In this document: positions 47,592 through 55,866 of the stretch, one piece after another
Layout of the letters: the number at the start of each line of letters is the position of its first letter
Position numbering within the stretch: position 1 is the stretch's first letter
Assembly: GCF_000975055.1 (NCBI RefSeq)
Contig: NZ_BBRB01000001.1
Location: 977,177-1,041,176, forward strand
Origin: Demequina sediminicola
GTDB lineage: Bacteria > Actinomycetota > Actinomycetes > Actinomycetales > Demequinaceae
Direction: 5' to 3'
DNA length: 64,000 nt
Notes under the pieces: model-generated
The model's input: the letters and a program-made list of their open reading frames with translations, nothing else
What the model was told of the DNA's origin: nothing
Database searches by the model: none
Program-made: the position numbers and the translations under genes

Positions 47592-48448
47592 TGGCCACGT
47601 TGAACGAGCAAGGAACCAAGGCCAACAGCGGCGAAGGTACGTTGGAGTTCCGCAATGTCGTCAAGGAGTACCGGGTCCGCGGAGCCCACAAGAAACTGCG
47701 CGCAGTCAACGACGTCTCCTTCACCCTGGAACCAGGTAAGACCATCGCATTGGTGGGAGAGTCGGGTTCCGGCAAGTCCACGATTGCGAAGACGATCCTG
47801 CAACTCGAGAGGCCTACCTCGGGTGATGTCCTGATTGACGGCAAGAGTGTCCCTCGTCGAGGGCGTGCACTCAAGCGCTACCGCAAAGACGTGCAGATGG
47901 TGTTCCAAGATCCGTTTGCATCGCTCAACCCGTTCCATAGCATCGGCCATCACCTCGAGCGCCCCATCCGCCTGCACAAGGCGGTCGGTGCTGATCAGAC
48001 GGTTGACGAACGCATTGCTGAACTCCTCACCCGTGTGAATCTGGAGCCAGTGGAAGAGATCGCCGGTCGCCGTCCGCACGAACTCTCCGGTGGTCAGCGA
48101 CAGCGTGTGGCCATCGCACGCGCCCTCGCACCTGGAAGTCGCTTCCTCATTGCCGATGAACCGGTCTCGATGCTTGACGTGTCCATCCGCCTGGGGGTGT
48201 TGAACCTGCTAGCGCGCTTGCAGCGTGAAGAAAATCTGGGGGTGCTCTACATCACCCATGACCTCGCGACCGCACGTCACTTCTCTGACGAGATCATGGT
48301 GATGTACCGGGGCGATGTCGTTGAGCGTGGGCCCTCCGATGAAGTCATCCTGAACCCTCAGCACGACTACACCAAGCGACTCCTTGCCGCAGCTCCAGAC
48401 CCGGACCGTCTGGGCCAGATGCGTGATGAGGTGCGCCGCGCGCTGTAG
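47591..48448 (+). CDS. ABC importer ATPase, DppF-like
   Basis: A 285-residue ATPase with Walker A GESGSGKST (about 55-63), signature LSGGQRQRVAIARAL and Walker B FLIADEPVSMLD. It completes the importer of one binding protein, two permeases and two ATPases. Confidence 0.94.
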   Translation: MATLNEQGTKANSGEGTLEFRNVVKEYRVRGAHKKLRAVNDVSFTLEPGKTIALVGESGSGKSTIAKTILQLERPTSGDVLIDGKSVPRRGRALKRYRKDVQMVFQDPFASLNPFHSIGHHLERPIRLHKAVGADQTVDERIAELLTRVNLEPVEEIAGRRPHELSGGQRQRVAIARALAPGSRFLIADEPVSMLDVSIRLGVLNLLARLQREENLGVLYITHDLATARHFSDEIMVMYRGDVVERGPSDEVILNPQHDYTKRLLAAAPDPDRLGQMRDEVRRAL

Positions 48449-48476
48449 TCGGAGCTCTCAGCATGTGACCAGTGGT

Positions 48477-48506
48477 TGCACTGTCGCTCTCAGGGGCGGC
48501 AGTGCA
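48477..48506. promoter_or_regulatory. inverted repeat before purF
   Basis: TGCACTG and CAGTGCA are separated by 16 bp in the 114-bp gap between the importer and purF. It may be a weak terminator or an operator of purF; GACAAT (48519-48524) follows and could be the -10. Undecided. Confidence 0.35.
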
Positions 48507-48562
48507 CCCGCTGTGTGGGACAATGATCCCGTTGTTTCCCGCCCCCATCAGGAGGACCGTAG

Positions 48563-50038
48563 ATGCCCCGTGGCGACGGCCGGCTTAACCACGACCTTGA
48601 CCCTCAGGACAAGGGGCCACAGGACGCCTGTGGTGTCTTTGGCATATACGCCCCTCAAGAGGAAGTCTCCAAGCTGACCTACTTTGGTCTCTACGCTCTG
48701 CAGCACCGCGGCCAGGAGTCAGCCGGCATCGCGACCTCTAACGGCGACAAGATCCTTGTCTACAAGGACATGGGCCTCGTATCCCAGGTCTTCGATGAAG
48801 CGGCCCTGGGTGCTCTCACCGGCCACATCGCCGTTGGTCACGCCCGGTACTCGACCACCGGAGCATCGGTCTGGGCCAATGCGCAACCCACGCTCGGCCC
48901 CACCAAACACGGCACCGTCGCCCTCGGACACAACGGCAACCTGACCAATACACACCGCCTCCTCGAGCTCGTTGAAGAGCGCCTGGGCGCGGCTCGAGCC
49001 AAAGAGATGCGCGAGGGCGGCGTTACCGACACCTCGATCCTGACTGCACTGCTGGGCTGGGACCACTACGACTCGGTGACCGAAACTGCTCTGGAACTCC
49101 TCCCGCACGTCGACGGTGCCTTCTGCCTCGCGTTCATGGATGAGGACACACTGTATGCGGCACGTGACCCTCAGGGTGTGCGACCGCTGGTGCTGGGCAA
49201 GGTGCCTTCCGGCGGCTGGGTTGTGGCGTCTGAGACCGCTGCTCTCGACATCGTCGGTGCGACATTCGAGCGCGAAGTGGAACCCGGCGAGTTCCTGACC
49301 ATCAACGCCGACGGTGTCCACTCCCAGCACTTCGCTAAGGCCGAGCCCAAGGGCTGTGTCTTCGAATACGTGTACCTCGCCCGCCCTGACACTCACATCA
49401 ACGGCAAGTCGCTTCAGGCCGCGCGCGTAGAGATGGGTCGGCAGCTGGCACGTGAGCACCCGGTCGAAGCAGACATGGTCATGCCTACCCCGGAGTCCGG
49501 GACCCCGGCCGCTGTGGGCTACGCGCAAGGTTCTGGCATTCCCTTTGGCCAGGGCCTTGTGAAGAACGCCTACGTTGGCCGTACGTTTATTCAGCCGTCG
49601 CAGACGCTGCGCAAACTCGGTGTGCGCCTGAAGCTCAATCCTCTGCGCGAGCAGATCGAAGGCAAGCGTCTCGTGGTGGTCGATGACTCCATCGTGCGCG
49701 GCAACACCCAGCGCGCCGTCGTGGCGATGCTGCGCGAGTCCGGAGCCGCTGAGGTTCACCTGCGGATCTCATCGCCGCCCATCCAGTGGCCATGCTTCTA
49801 CGGCATCGACTTTCCGACGCGCGAAGAACTGATCGGCGTGACCATGTCCGTGGAGGAGATCCGCGAACACTTGGGCGCGGACTCGCTCGGCTACATCTCC
49901 GTTGAAGGCATGATCGCGGCCACCGAACAGGCAGAAGAACGCCTGTGCACCGCCTGCTTTACCGGCGAATACCCCATCGAGCCGCCAGTCGATGCCAAGC
50001 ACCTTTTGCTGAACCAACCCGTGGAGGCCTCCTCATGA
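48563..50038 (+). CDS. purF: amidophosphoribosyltransferase
   Basis: A 491-residue class II glutamine amidotransferase and PRTase. The nucleophile Cys23 in DACGVFGIYAP must be exposed by removal of a propeptide. The PRPP site is VVVDDSIVRGNTQRA (about 372-386). Four cysteines for an Fe-S cluster are compatible (for example LCTACF near 455). ATG 48563 follows AGGAGG. First step of purine synthesis; overlaps purM by ATGA. Confidence 0.97.
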   Translation: MPRGDGRLNHDLDPQDKGPQDACGVFGIYAPQEEVSKLTYFGLYALQHRGQESAGIATSNGDKILVYKDMGLVSQVFDEAALGALTGHIAVGHARYSTTGASVWANAQPTLGPTKHGTVALGHNGNLTNTHRLLELVEERLGAARAKEMREGGVTDTSILTALLGWDHYDSVTETALELLPHVDGAFCLAFMDEDTLYAARDPQGVRPLVLGKVPSGGWVVASETAALDIVGATFEREVEPGEFLTINADGVHSQHFAKAEPKGCVFEYVYLARPDTHINGKSLQAARVEMGRQLAREHPVEADMVMPTPESGTPAAVGYAQGSGIPFGQGLVKNAYVGRTFIQPSQTLRKLGVRLKLNPLREQIEGKRLVVVDDSIVRGNTQRAVVAMLRESGAAEVHLRISSPPIQWPCFYGIDFPTREELIGVTMSVEEIREHLGADSLGYISVEGMIAATEQAEERLCTACFTGEYPIEPPVDAKHLLLNQPVEASS

Positions 50039-51138
50039 CCGAGCCCATCACCTATGCCGGTGCCGGCGTTGACACTGAGGCAGGCGACCGCGCCGTAGAA
50101 CTCATGAAGGATGCAGTGGGCCGCACCCACGGCCCCGAAGTCCTCGGCGGCGTGGGCGCCTTTGCGGGGCTCTTCGACGCATCGGCCCTCAAGTCCTACA
50201 ACCGTCCGCTGCTGGCCTCCTCCACCGACGGTGTGGGCACCAAGATTGTGATCGCCCGCGCGCTCGATGTGCACGACACGATTGGTCAGGACCTGGTCGC
50301 GATGGTGGTGGACGACATCGTGGTGTGTGGTGCCAAGCCGCTCGTCATGACCGACTACATTGCGTGCGGCAAGGTCGTTCCCGAGCGTATTGCGGACATC
50401 GTTCGCGGTATCGCCGAGGGCTGCGAAATGGCTGGCACCGCGCTCGTCGGTGGCGAGACCGCAGAGCACCCAGGAGTGATGGATCCAGACGATTACGACG
50501 TGGCCGGTGCCGCCGTCGGCGTCGTGGAAGCCGATGCTGTCCTCGGCGCCGAGCGCGTCCGTGAGGGCGACGTGGTGGTGGCCATGGCATCGTCCGGGCT
50601 GCACTCGAATGGCTACTCGTTGGTGCGTCGCGTCGTCGAGCACGCCGGCTGGAAACTCGATACGCAGATCGACGACCTCGGCCGCACGGTCGGTGAGGAA
50701 CTGCTCGAGCCAACCCGCATTTACGCCCAGTTGTGTGTCTCGCTCGCAGAGTCCACCCCAGGTTTGCGTGCCTTCTCGCACGTGACAGGCGGTGGTCTCG
50801 CGGCGAACGTTGCGCGCGTGCTGCCCGTAGGCCTCGCCGCCACCGTCGCGCGCGATGCCTGGGACCTGCCCGCAGTGTTCTCGGTGGTTCAAGCGGCTGG
50901 TTCAGTGCCGTGGAACGATCTGGAGTCGACTCTCAACATGGGCGTGGGCATGGTTGCTGTCGTGGCCCCAGGGGACGCCGATGCGCTCATCGCCGCGTCG
51001 TCAGCGGCCGGCGTTCCAGCCTGGACGCTCGGGACGATTGTTCCTGACGACCAGCGCGCAGTGTCCCCTGATGTCATCCGTGGCTCCAAGGGCGTCGACG
51101 GCGGGGCCGTGTACCTCAGCGGCGCTTACCGGGTCTAA
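50035..51138 (+). CDS. purM: phosphoribosylformylglycinamidine cyclo-ligase
   Basis: A 367-residue PurM. Diagnostic blocks are TYAGAGVDTEAGDRAVELMK (start), LLASSTDGVGTKI, ALVGGETAEHPGVM and THVTGG-like HVTGGGLAANVARVLP. Coupled to purF by ATGA. Its end is tandemly duplicated (see 51121-51168), so the last residues GAYRV have a near copy just after the stop. Confidence 0.97.
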   Translation: MTEPITYAGAGVDTEAGDRAVELMKDAVGRTHGPEVLGGVGAFAGLFDASALKSYNRPLLASSTDGVGTKIVIARALDVHDTIGQDLVAMVVDDIVVCGAKPLVMTDYIACGKVVPERIADIVRGIAEGCEMAGTALVGGETAEHPGVMDPDDYDVAGAAVGVVEADAVLGAERVREGDVVVAMASSGLHSNGYSLVRRVVEHAGWKLDTQIDDLGRTVGEELLEPTRIYAQLCVSLAESTPGLRAFSHVTGGGLAANVARVLPVGLAATVARDAWDLPAVFSVVQAAGSVPWNDLESTLNMGVGMVAVVAPGDADALIAASSAAGVPAWTLGTIVPDDQRAVSPDVIRGSKGVDGGAVYLSGAYRV

Positions 51139-51168
51139 CTCCGCGGCGCTTGCGGGGTCTAACTCCGC
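51121..51168. repeat. 24-bp tandem duplication spanning the purM stop codon
   Basis: Two units, 51121-51144 and 51145-51168, begin GGCGCTT and end GGGTCTAACTCCGC with two differences. The stop TAA of purM is in the first unit and is repeated in the second. Confidence 0.92.
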
Positions 51169-51211
51169 GGAGGTTTGGCTTCGGTGGCAGCGGGGAAGCC
51201 GACCCCGGCTC

Positions 51212-51316
51212 TACCCCGGCAGGCGCGCTCTCTACCCCGGCAGGCGCGCTCTCTACCCCGGCAGGCGCGCTCTCTACCCCGGCAGGCGCGCTCTCTACCC
51301 CGGCACGTGCGCTCTC
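51212..51316. repeat. 21-bp tandem repeat, five copies
   Basis: Units start at 51212, 51233, 51254, 51275 and 51296; unit TACCCCGGCAGGCGCG plus CTCTC. The last unit has three changes. It fills part of the 418-bp gap between purM and the DUF3073 gene; the remainder holds no gene I can support. No spacers, so not a CRISPR array. Confidence 0.95.
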
Positions 51317-51556
51317 GGCTCCGCCATCTGACCTCGCTCGACTCCAGCATGTGCGCTGGCGGTGGATTAGTGCCCAATGAAGGTGGATTTGGGCACTGAC
51401 GTACCGCTAGCGAGCGGCTCGTTGCGGGCGTGCCGCTGCTGGCCTGCGGGCGCGGTGGGTGCTGGCGCAAAGGGTGGAGACGATGTTCAGGCTCTTGGAC
51501 GCATGCCAATGAAACGCTCCATGAGCGCCGGTGTGAAGAGAGAGTTGAAGAACCGC

Positions 51557-51754
51557 TTAGCGGTCGTCGTCCTCGGCCCAACGGTCGATGTACTCGTCGG
51601 TTTCCTCGACTGAAACAGGGTCCGGCGTGCTTGGCTGCGACTCGGTTCCACTGATGAGCTCTCGCTCAAGATCGCGCAGATCTGCGCCGTGGTTCGAGTA
51701 CTTCAGCTGACGCGCGATTTTCGCGTCCTTAGCCTTCTGACGGCCACGCCCCAT
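51557..51754 (-). CDS. DUF3073 small protein
   Basis: A 65-residue protein starting MGRGRQKAKDAKIARQLKY and ending with an acidic tail, the classical actinobacterial DUF3073 pattern. ATG 51754 follows AAGGGA. Function unknown; the basic N-terminus suggests RNA or ribosome contact (inference). Confidence 0.93.
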   Translation of the reverse strand: MGRGRQKAKDAKIARQLKYSNHGADLRDLERELISGTESQPSTPDPVSVEETDEYIDRWAEDDDR

Positions 51755-51976
51755 GAACGCTGTCCCTTCTGCTCGTCGCGGGCGCACGCCTTAGCGGGCC
51801 CGGCGTGCTGAGTCCTAAGCGGTACTTTACAACGCGACAGAGGGTGATTGCGACTCTGGGCGCATCGGACACTGAGGAAAGTTCCGACAAACAGCGTCAT
51901 AACGGCGTACGTGCTCCGTCTCAAGGTATGAAAAGGGTCCAAGGATGGGCCGTTGAGATAGCTAGAGGACGATTTG

Positions 51977-52180
51977 ATGATGCCAGGCACCATGCAGGAA
52001 CCGGAAAAGTTGCTGACGCCCAGTGAGGTTGCTGCGATCTTCCGTGTGGACCCCAAGACTGTGACTCGGTGGGCCAAGGTGGGGAAGCTCTCTGCGATTC
52101 GGACACTAGGTGGCCACCGTCGCTTCCGGGAGGCTGAGGTTCAGGAACTCTTGGCTCAGGCGCAAGAGGGCACTGCCTGA
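51977..52180 (+). CDS. bldC: BldC-like MerR-family DNA-binding protein
   Basis: A 67-residue single winged helix with LLTPSEVAAIFRVDPKTVTRW and AKVGKLSAIRTLGGHRRFRE, nearly the same as Streptomyces BldC, a developmental regulator that binds DNA cooperatively. The start region has ATG 51977 and ATG 51980; GAGGAC precedes 51977. Divergent from DUF3073 in the 222-bp gap. Confidence 0.94.
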   Translation: MMPGTMQEPEKLLTPSEVAAIFRVDPKTVTRWAKVGKLSAIRTLGGHRRFREAEVQELLAQAQEGTA

Positions 52181-52216
52181 TCTTTGCCTTGTATGGCCAG
52201 GCGTACGCTGAACCGC

Positions 52217-52777
52217 ATGGAGACGTCCCCTCTCACTGCTGCCGCATACGCCACTCCATGGGGTGATCTTGCGGTACTTGCCGATGCTGCAGGTGCCGTG
52301 CACGCCGCCGGGATGGGGACGGTCCGCGCCGTCGCGGCGCAACGTCCCGTCGAGAGCGCGCAACGCCCGTGGGAACCGGGGGAGCAGCCACAGATCGCCG
52401 ATGCCTTGGAGCAGTGGCTTGCCGGGAATCCCGATGCTGTGACGTCGATACCCGTCCACCTGTCGGGCCCAGATTTTCTTGTCGAGGTGTGGACCCACCT
52501 CCGTGACGTTCCCGGGGGTGCAGTGGTCTCCTACGGTGAACTGGCGGAGATGGCCGGGCGGCCCCGTGCCTCGCGTGCCGTGGGAACGGCCTGCGCGCGC
52601 AACCGGGTTGGCATTTTTGTGCCGTGTCACCGGGTAGTGCAGGCGGGCGGGCGGCTCGGCTCCTATGGATTCGGCGGCACCAGGGTGAAGGCCCAAATGT
52701 TGCGCCTCGAGGGGGTAGAGGTGCGTGGGGACGATGAGGGCGCACGCCTGATCGAACCCGCTGAGTTTCGCGCGTGA
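52217..52777 (+). CDS. methylated-DNA-protein cysteine methyltransferase
   Basis: A 186-residue Ogt/MGMT protein with the acceptor motif VPCHRVVQAGGRLGSYGFGG (about 136-155) and the helix VVSYGELAEMAGRP. TACGCT lies 7 nt before ATG 52217, suggesting a leaderless mRNA. Repairs O6-alkylguanine by suicide transfer to cysteine. Ends GTGA into the EamA gene. Confidence 0.93.
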   Translation: METSPLTAAAYATPWGDLAVLADAAGAVHAAGMGTVRAVAAQRPVESAQRPWEPGEQPQIADALEQWLAGNPDAVTSIPVHLSGPDFLVEVWTHLRDVPGGAVVSYGELAEMAGRPRASRAVGTACARNRVGIFVPCHRVVQAGGRLGSYGFGGTRVKAQMLRLEGVEVRGDDEGARLIEPAEFRA

Positions 52778-53712
52778 GCGCCGCAGATGTTCCGCTGCGT
52801 AGTTGGCTCCCCTACTTTCTGGGGGTCTCCGCTGCGTGGGGATGTAGCTTCCTCTTTATTGAAGTGGCTCTGCGTGAGTTTGCCCCCACGCAGGTGGCTT
52901 TTGGGCGGGTGTTCTTTGGTGCCATCACCCTCATCGTCATGGTGCTGGTCACTGGCAACCGCCCCACTCTGACGTGGCGCAAAGTTGGCGCCGTCGCTGT
53001 GGTCGCGGCCTTCATGTCTGCCATTCCATTGGTACTGATTCCTGCCGCCCAGCAGCACATCTCCTCCATCCTCGCCAGCCTTTTGAACGCCACCACGCCA
53101 CTGTGGACGGCGTTGTTCGTCGCACTCCTCATCCCCGCAGAGCGCGTGAGCCGTGCACAGCTTGCCGGCCTCGTCATCGGCGCCGGAGGAATCGCGATCC
53201 TGCTCGGTGCTTGGCGAGTAGACGACTTCCCCCTGTGGGGAGCGGCACTGATGCTCGGAGCGACCGCCTGCTACGGCATCGGCTCAACGCTGTCCCGCGT
53301 CCTTCTGGGCCGCGTCCAGGACTCACCCATGGCGCTGTCGTCGATCCAGATCACCCTCAGCGCCCTCATGCTCGCCCCAGTGGCCCTCGCAGTACCCAGC
53401 CCGGATGCCGAGGCCTTCGCATTGAGTTCGGTGTCCCTGTGGGCGCTCATCGCGTTGGGCGTGACGGGAACGTCATTTGCCTACGTGTGGTTCTGGAAGG
53501 TCGTCAAGGCGGCAGGAGCAACCACCGCCGCATCCGTCACCTACGTAGTGCCCGTGGTCGCGACCGCCCTCGGTGTGCTCGTACTCGGAGAGACGCTCGC
53601 CTGGTACGAGGTCGTCGGCGCTGCCGTCGTGTTCGGGGGAGTGTGGCTCTCCCAGCGCAAACCCAAGCCGCGCCCCGAAGCCCTTCCAGAGATCAAAGGC
53701 TCGGCGGCGTAA
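52774..53712 (+). CDS. EamA/DMT-family transporter
   Basis: A 312-residue protein with ten membrane helices arranged as two EamA halves (LPYFLGVSAAWGCSFLFIEV near the start; LGVLVLGETLAWYE near residues 270-283). GTG 52774 overlaps the preceding stop. Such proteins export amino acids, nucleosides or metabolites. Confidence 0.92.
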   Translation: MSAADVPLRSWLPYFLGVSAAWGCSFLFIEVALREFAPTQVAFGRVFFGAITLIVMVLVTGNRPTLTWRKVGAVAVVAAFMSAIPLVLIPAAQQHISSILASLLNATTPLWTALFVALLIPAERVSRAQLAGLVIGAGGIAILLGAWRVDDFPLWGAALMLGATACYGIGSTLSRVLLGRVQDSPMALSSIQITLSALMLAPVALAVPSPDAEAFALSSVSLWALIALGVTGTSFAYVWFWKVVKAAGATTAASVTYVVPVVATALGVLVLGETLAWYEVVGAAVVFGGVWLSQRKPKPRPEALPEIKGSAA

Positions 53713-53786
53713 CCCGGGTCACCGAAGCATCGGCGCTATGCCGTGCTGTCTGAACCGGGGCGCGCTGTCTTGCCCAGAGACAGCAA

Positions 53787-53816
53787 CGCGGGCGCCCTCC
53801 GTGGAGGACGCCCGCG
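53787..53816. terminator. bidirectional terminator hairpin
   Basis: A 14-bp stem with one mismatch (CGCGGGCG against CGCCCGCG at the ends) and a 2-nt loop between convergent EamA and holin-like genes. Confidence 0.75.
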
Positions 53817-53827
53817 TGTGGAGAAAA

Positions 53828-54202
53828 CTAGAAGGAGTTCTTGATGCGCTCGATCGACGCGGTAGGCACCAGGTCCTTGTTCTTCTTGATCTTGTGGGCA
53901 CCCCAGATGCCGTAAATCACGATGAAGAACAGCAGCACGCCCGCGACAATCAGGCACGCACCCCACACCGGCATGACGAGCGAAAGCCCTGCGATCGCAG
54001 CACCCAGGAGCACGAGCACCATGAAGATGCCAAGCACTGCAACGACGGCAAGCATCGCGGCGCCCTTACCGAGTTCACGGCTCTTGACCTTGAGCTCGAC
54101 CTTGATCACTTCGCTCTCGGCCCGGATGGTCGCCATCCACTGCCCAGCGATGGCGCTCAGCATTGCGTTGAGAATAGTTTTTGCGAAACCTGATCCAGGC
54201 AT
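53828..54202 (-). CDS. phage-holin-family (DUF1469-like) membrane protein
   Basis: A 124-residue protein: an amphipathic N-terminal segment, two long membrane helices (about 48-72 and 77-101) and a basic C-terminus (GAHKIKKNKDLVP). Actinobacterial members are membrane proteins of unknown role, not real phage holins. ATG 54202 follows AAGGAGG. Confidence 0.85.
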   Translation of the reverse strand: MPGSGFAKTILNAMLSAIAGQWMATIRAESEVIKVELKVKSRELGKGAAMLAVVAVLGIFMVLVLLGAAIAGLSLVMPVWGACLIVAGVLLFFIVIYGIWGAHKIKKNKDLVPTASIERIKNSF

Positions 54203-54281
54203 GAGGCCTCCTTGTAGGCGTTTCTCCTAGTGAACCGTCTATCGGCACTTCCACGCAAACGCTGAAGGACCGGTTGGGCAT

Positions 54282-54310
54282 AAGAAAAGGCCCCCGGTTT
54301 CCCGAGGGCC
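54282..54310 (-). terminator. intrinsic terminator after tRNA-Phe
   Basis: On the minus strand, GGCCCTCGG-GAAA-CCGGGGGCC followed by TTTTCTT, starting 7 nt after the tRNA 3' end. Confidence 0.9.
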
Positions 54311-54316
54311 TCACTG

Positions 54317-54392
54317 TGGTGGCTCCGACCGGCGTCGATCCGGTGACCTTTCGATTTTCAGTCGAACGCTCTACCAACTGAGCTACAGAGCC
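54317..54392 (-). tRNA. tRNA-Phe (GAA)
   Basis: Full cloverleaf on the minus strand; D-arm GCTC-GAGC, anticodon loop CTGAAAA with GAA, T-arm ACCGG-CCGGT, encoded CCA at 54317-54319. 76 nt. Confidence 0.97.
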
Positions 54393-54417
54393 TTGCGAAC
54401 TGTGACATCCGCTAGCG

Positions 54418-54443
54418 AGAAAGCCCCTCCGAATTGAAGGGGC
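54418..54443 (-). terminator. terminator after tRNA-Asp
   Basis: GCCCCT and AGGGGC with a 9-nt loop, followed on the minus strand by TTTCTC. It ends transcription of the tRNA-Asp gene. Confidence 0.75.
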
Positions 54444-54453
54444 AGTCGCACCG

Positions 54454-54527
54454 CGACCCTGACGGGACTTGAACCCGCGACCTCCGCCGTGACAGGGCGG
54501 CGCGCTAACCAACTGCGCTACAGGGCC
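54454..54527 (-). tRNA. tRNA-Asp (GTC)
   Basis: Cloverleaf with GTC in the loop CTGTCAC, D-loop AGTTGGTTA and T-loop TTCAAGT; acceptor GGCCCTG-CAGGGTC with one G-T pair. CCA is not encoded. Confidence 0.97.
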
Positions 54528-54590
54528 TTGCTTGTCGGCCGCCCAGAAGACGACCGACTAGTAGTGTAGACCACTTTCTACGCTACTCAG

Positions 54591-54663
54591 TACCCCCAAC
54601 GGGATTCGAACCCGTGCTACCGCCGTGAAAGGGCGGCGTCCTAGGCCGCTAGACGATGGGGGC
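54591..54663 (-). tRNA. tRNA-Glu (TTC)
   Basis: Cloverleaf with TTC in CTTTCAC; acceptor GCCCCCA-TGGGGGT. Matches the standard actinobacterial tRNA-Glu closely. CCA is not encoded. First of three tRNAs on the minus strand. Confidence 0.97.
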
Positions 54664-54831
54664 GCCGCTCGAAACCCTGAAAACAGGGAACCGAACGCGT
54701 CTATCTTACGGTGTGTTTGGGGATGCTCAAACCACTTGGGGGAATCAATGCGCACGAAGGGCCCTGGGCACGGGATTTCTTGACCCCACAACCGTGTCGA
54801 GAGGACCACCCAGGTGCGAAACAATGGCGTC

Positions 54832-55182
54832 ATGGTCGAGATGAGCGAAGAGGACTTCGAGTCCGCGGTGGACGACGCCCTGGATGCGATCCCTGAGCAG
54901 CTCTTGGCGATGGTCGACAACGTGGTGATTCTGATCGAGGACGAGCCGGAGAACGGTGAGGAACTCCTGGGGCTCTATGACGGTGTCGCACTCACCGAGC
55001 GGGGTGCCGACTGGGGGATGGCTGACTTGCCTGACCGCATCTTCATTTATCGCGGCCCCACGTTGCGTCACTGTGACGATGCGGACCACGTGCGCGAGGA
55101 GGTTGCGATCACGGTGGTGCATGAGATCGCGCACCACTTCGGGATCGACGATGACCGCCTGCACGCCTTGGGGTGGGGCTAG
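54832..55182 (+). CDS. zincin-like metallopeptidase-family protein
   Basis: A 116-residue protein with the zinc-binding HEIAHHFGIDDDRL segment (HExxH at about 95-99) and the DNVVILIEDEP strand of the Zincin_1 (possible zinc metallopeptidase) family. Short for a peptidase; members are of unknown substrate. The start is uncertain: GTG 54814 and ATG 54841 are alternatives. Intracellular, as there is no signal peptide. Confidence 0.87.
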   Translation: MVEMSEEDFESAVDDALDAIPEQLLAMVDNVVILIEDEPENGEELLGLYDGVALTERGADWGMADLPDRIFIYRGPTLRHCDDADHVREEVAITVVHEIAHHFGIDDDRLHALGWG

Positions 55183-55193
55183 CCGTTCCGTCG

Positions 55194-55227
55194 GTGCGGG
55201 TGCGGGTGCGGGTGCGGGTGCGGGTGC
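55194..55227. repeat. hexanucleotide repeat (GTGCGG)n
   Basis: 5.7 copies of GTGCGG, beginning 12 nt 3' of the metallopeptidase stop. Unit length is two codons. Confidence 0.93.
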
Positions 55228-55237
55228 TGAGGGGCGT

Positions 55238-55462
55238 TTACTCAGCGGGCTCGTCGAGTACCCATCCTTGACGCTGCAGGTCGAACACAAACTTGTTCAG
55301 GACTGCGGTGGACTCTTCCTCGTTCTCGCACTGTTCGTAGGCCACTTGCGCGGGCTGTTCGGGTAGTGCTCGATCGGCGGTGGTGACCACCACGGTTGCA
55401 CCATTGTCTTCGACGTGAAAGACCTTGACCTGGGTGTCGCGGGACATGCTGAAAGGCTCCAT
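55238..55462 (-). CDS. small hypothetical protein
   Basis: A 74-residue soluble protein with a beta-rich N-terminal half (VKVFHVEDNGATVVVTTAD) and a C-terminal helix; no family recognised. TAGAGT is 6 nt before ATG 55462, so this start is preferred over ATG 55447. Its promoter overlaps that of the divergent RidA gene. Confidence 0.68.
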   Translation of the reverse strand: MEPFSMSRDTQVKVFHVEDNGATVVVTTADRALPEQPAQVAYEQCENEEESTAVLNKFVFDLQRQGWVLDEPAE

Positions 55463-55488
55463 GGCACCACTCTAAGTACTCTGAAGGT

Positions 55489-55860
55489 ATGCGAGAGAAC
55501 TTCGACTCCGGTGGCCAGTGGGAAGACGCTCACGGATACTCGCGTGCGGTGCGAGTGGGCTCGATGGTGTGGGTGTCAGGGACGTTGGCGTCGCCGGCCG
55601 CTCTGGACCAGGGGCCGGAGGGGCAAGCGGCCGATGCCTTGGCGCGGATTGAGCATGCGTTGGGTGAGGCGGGGGCCACCATGGAGGACGTGGTGCGCAC
55701 CGTGATTTTTGTGGTGGACATTGAGCATTTTGATGCGGTGTCTCGGGCGCATCGGCATGCGTTTGGTCAGATCCGGCCGGCCTCAACGATGGTTGAGGTG
55801 TGTGCGCTGGCGGATCCTCGGGCGCTCGTGGAGATCCAGGCTGACGCGATCATCGCCTAA
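55489..55860 (+). CDS. RidA/YjgF-family protein
   Basis: A 123-residue RidA-fold protein with MVWVSGTLA (about 26-34), MEDVVRTVIFVVDIE (64-78) and the C-terminal RPASTMVEVCALADPRALVE including the Arg that binds the substrate carboxylate (about 95). Members deaminate reactive enamines/imines or, as RutC, act on aminoacrylate. TACTCT lies 6 nt before ATG 55489, suggesting leaderless translation. Not in the Rut-like operon, 44 kb away. Confidence 0.9.
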   Translation: MRENFDSGGQWEDAHGYSRAVRVGSMVWVSGTLASPAALDQGPEGQAADALARIEHALGEAGATMEDVVRTVIFVVDIEHFDAVSRAHRHAFGQIRPASTMVEVCALADPRALVEIQADAIIA

Positions 55861-55866
55861 ACCCTC

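Noticed and set aside
51212..51316. CRISPR array
   Set aside because: Direct repeats are contiguous with no spacers, and no cas gene is present.
51150..51380. Open frame encoding repeated PAGALST
   Set aside because: Produced by the 21-bp tandem repeat; no ribosome site and frames are open equally in three registers.
53828..54202. Prophage holin
   Set aside because: Only the family name is phage-related; no lysis, structural or integrase genes are nearby.
54317..54663. tRNA genes as integration site of an island
   Set aside because: No integrase and no duplicated tRNA 3' end is visible in the window.
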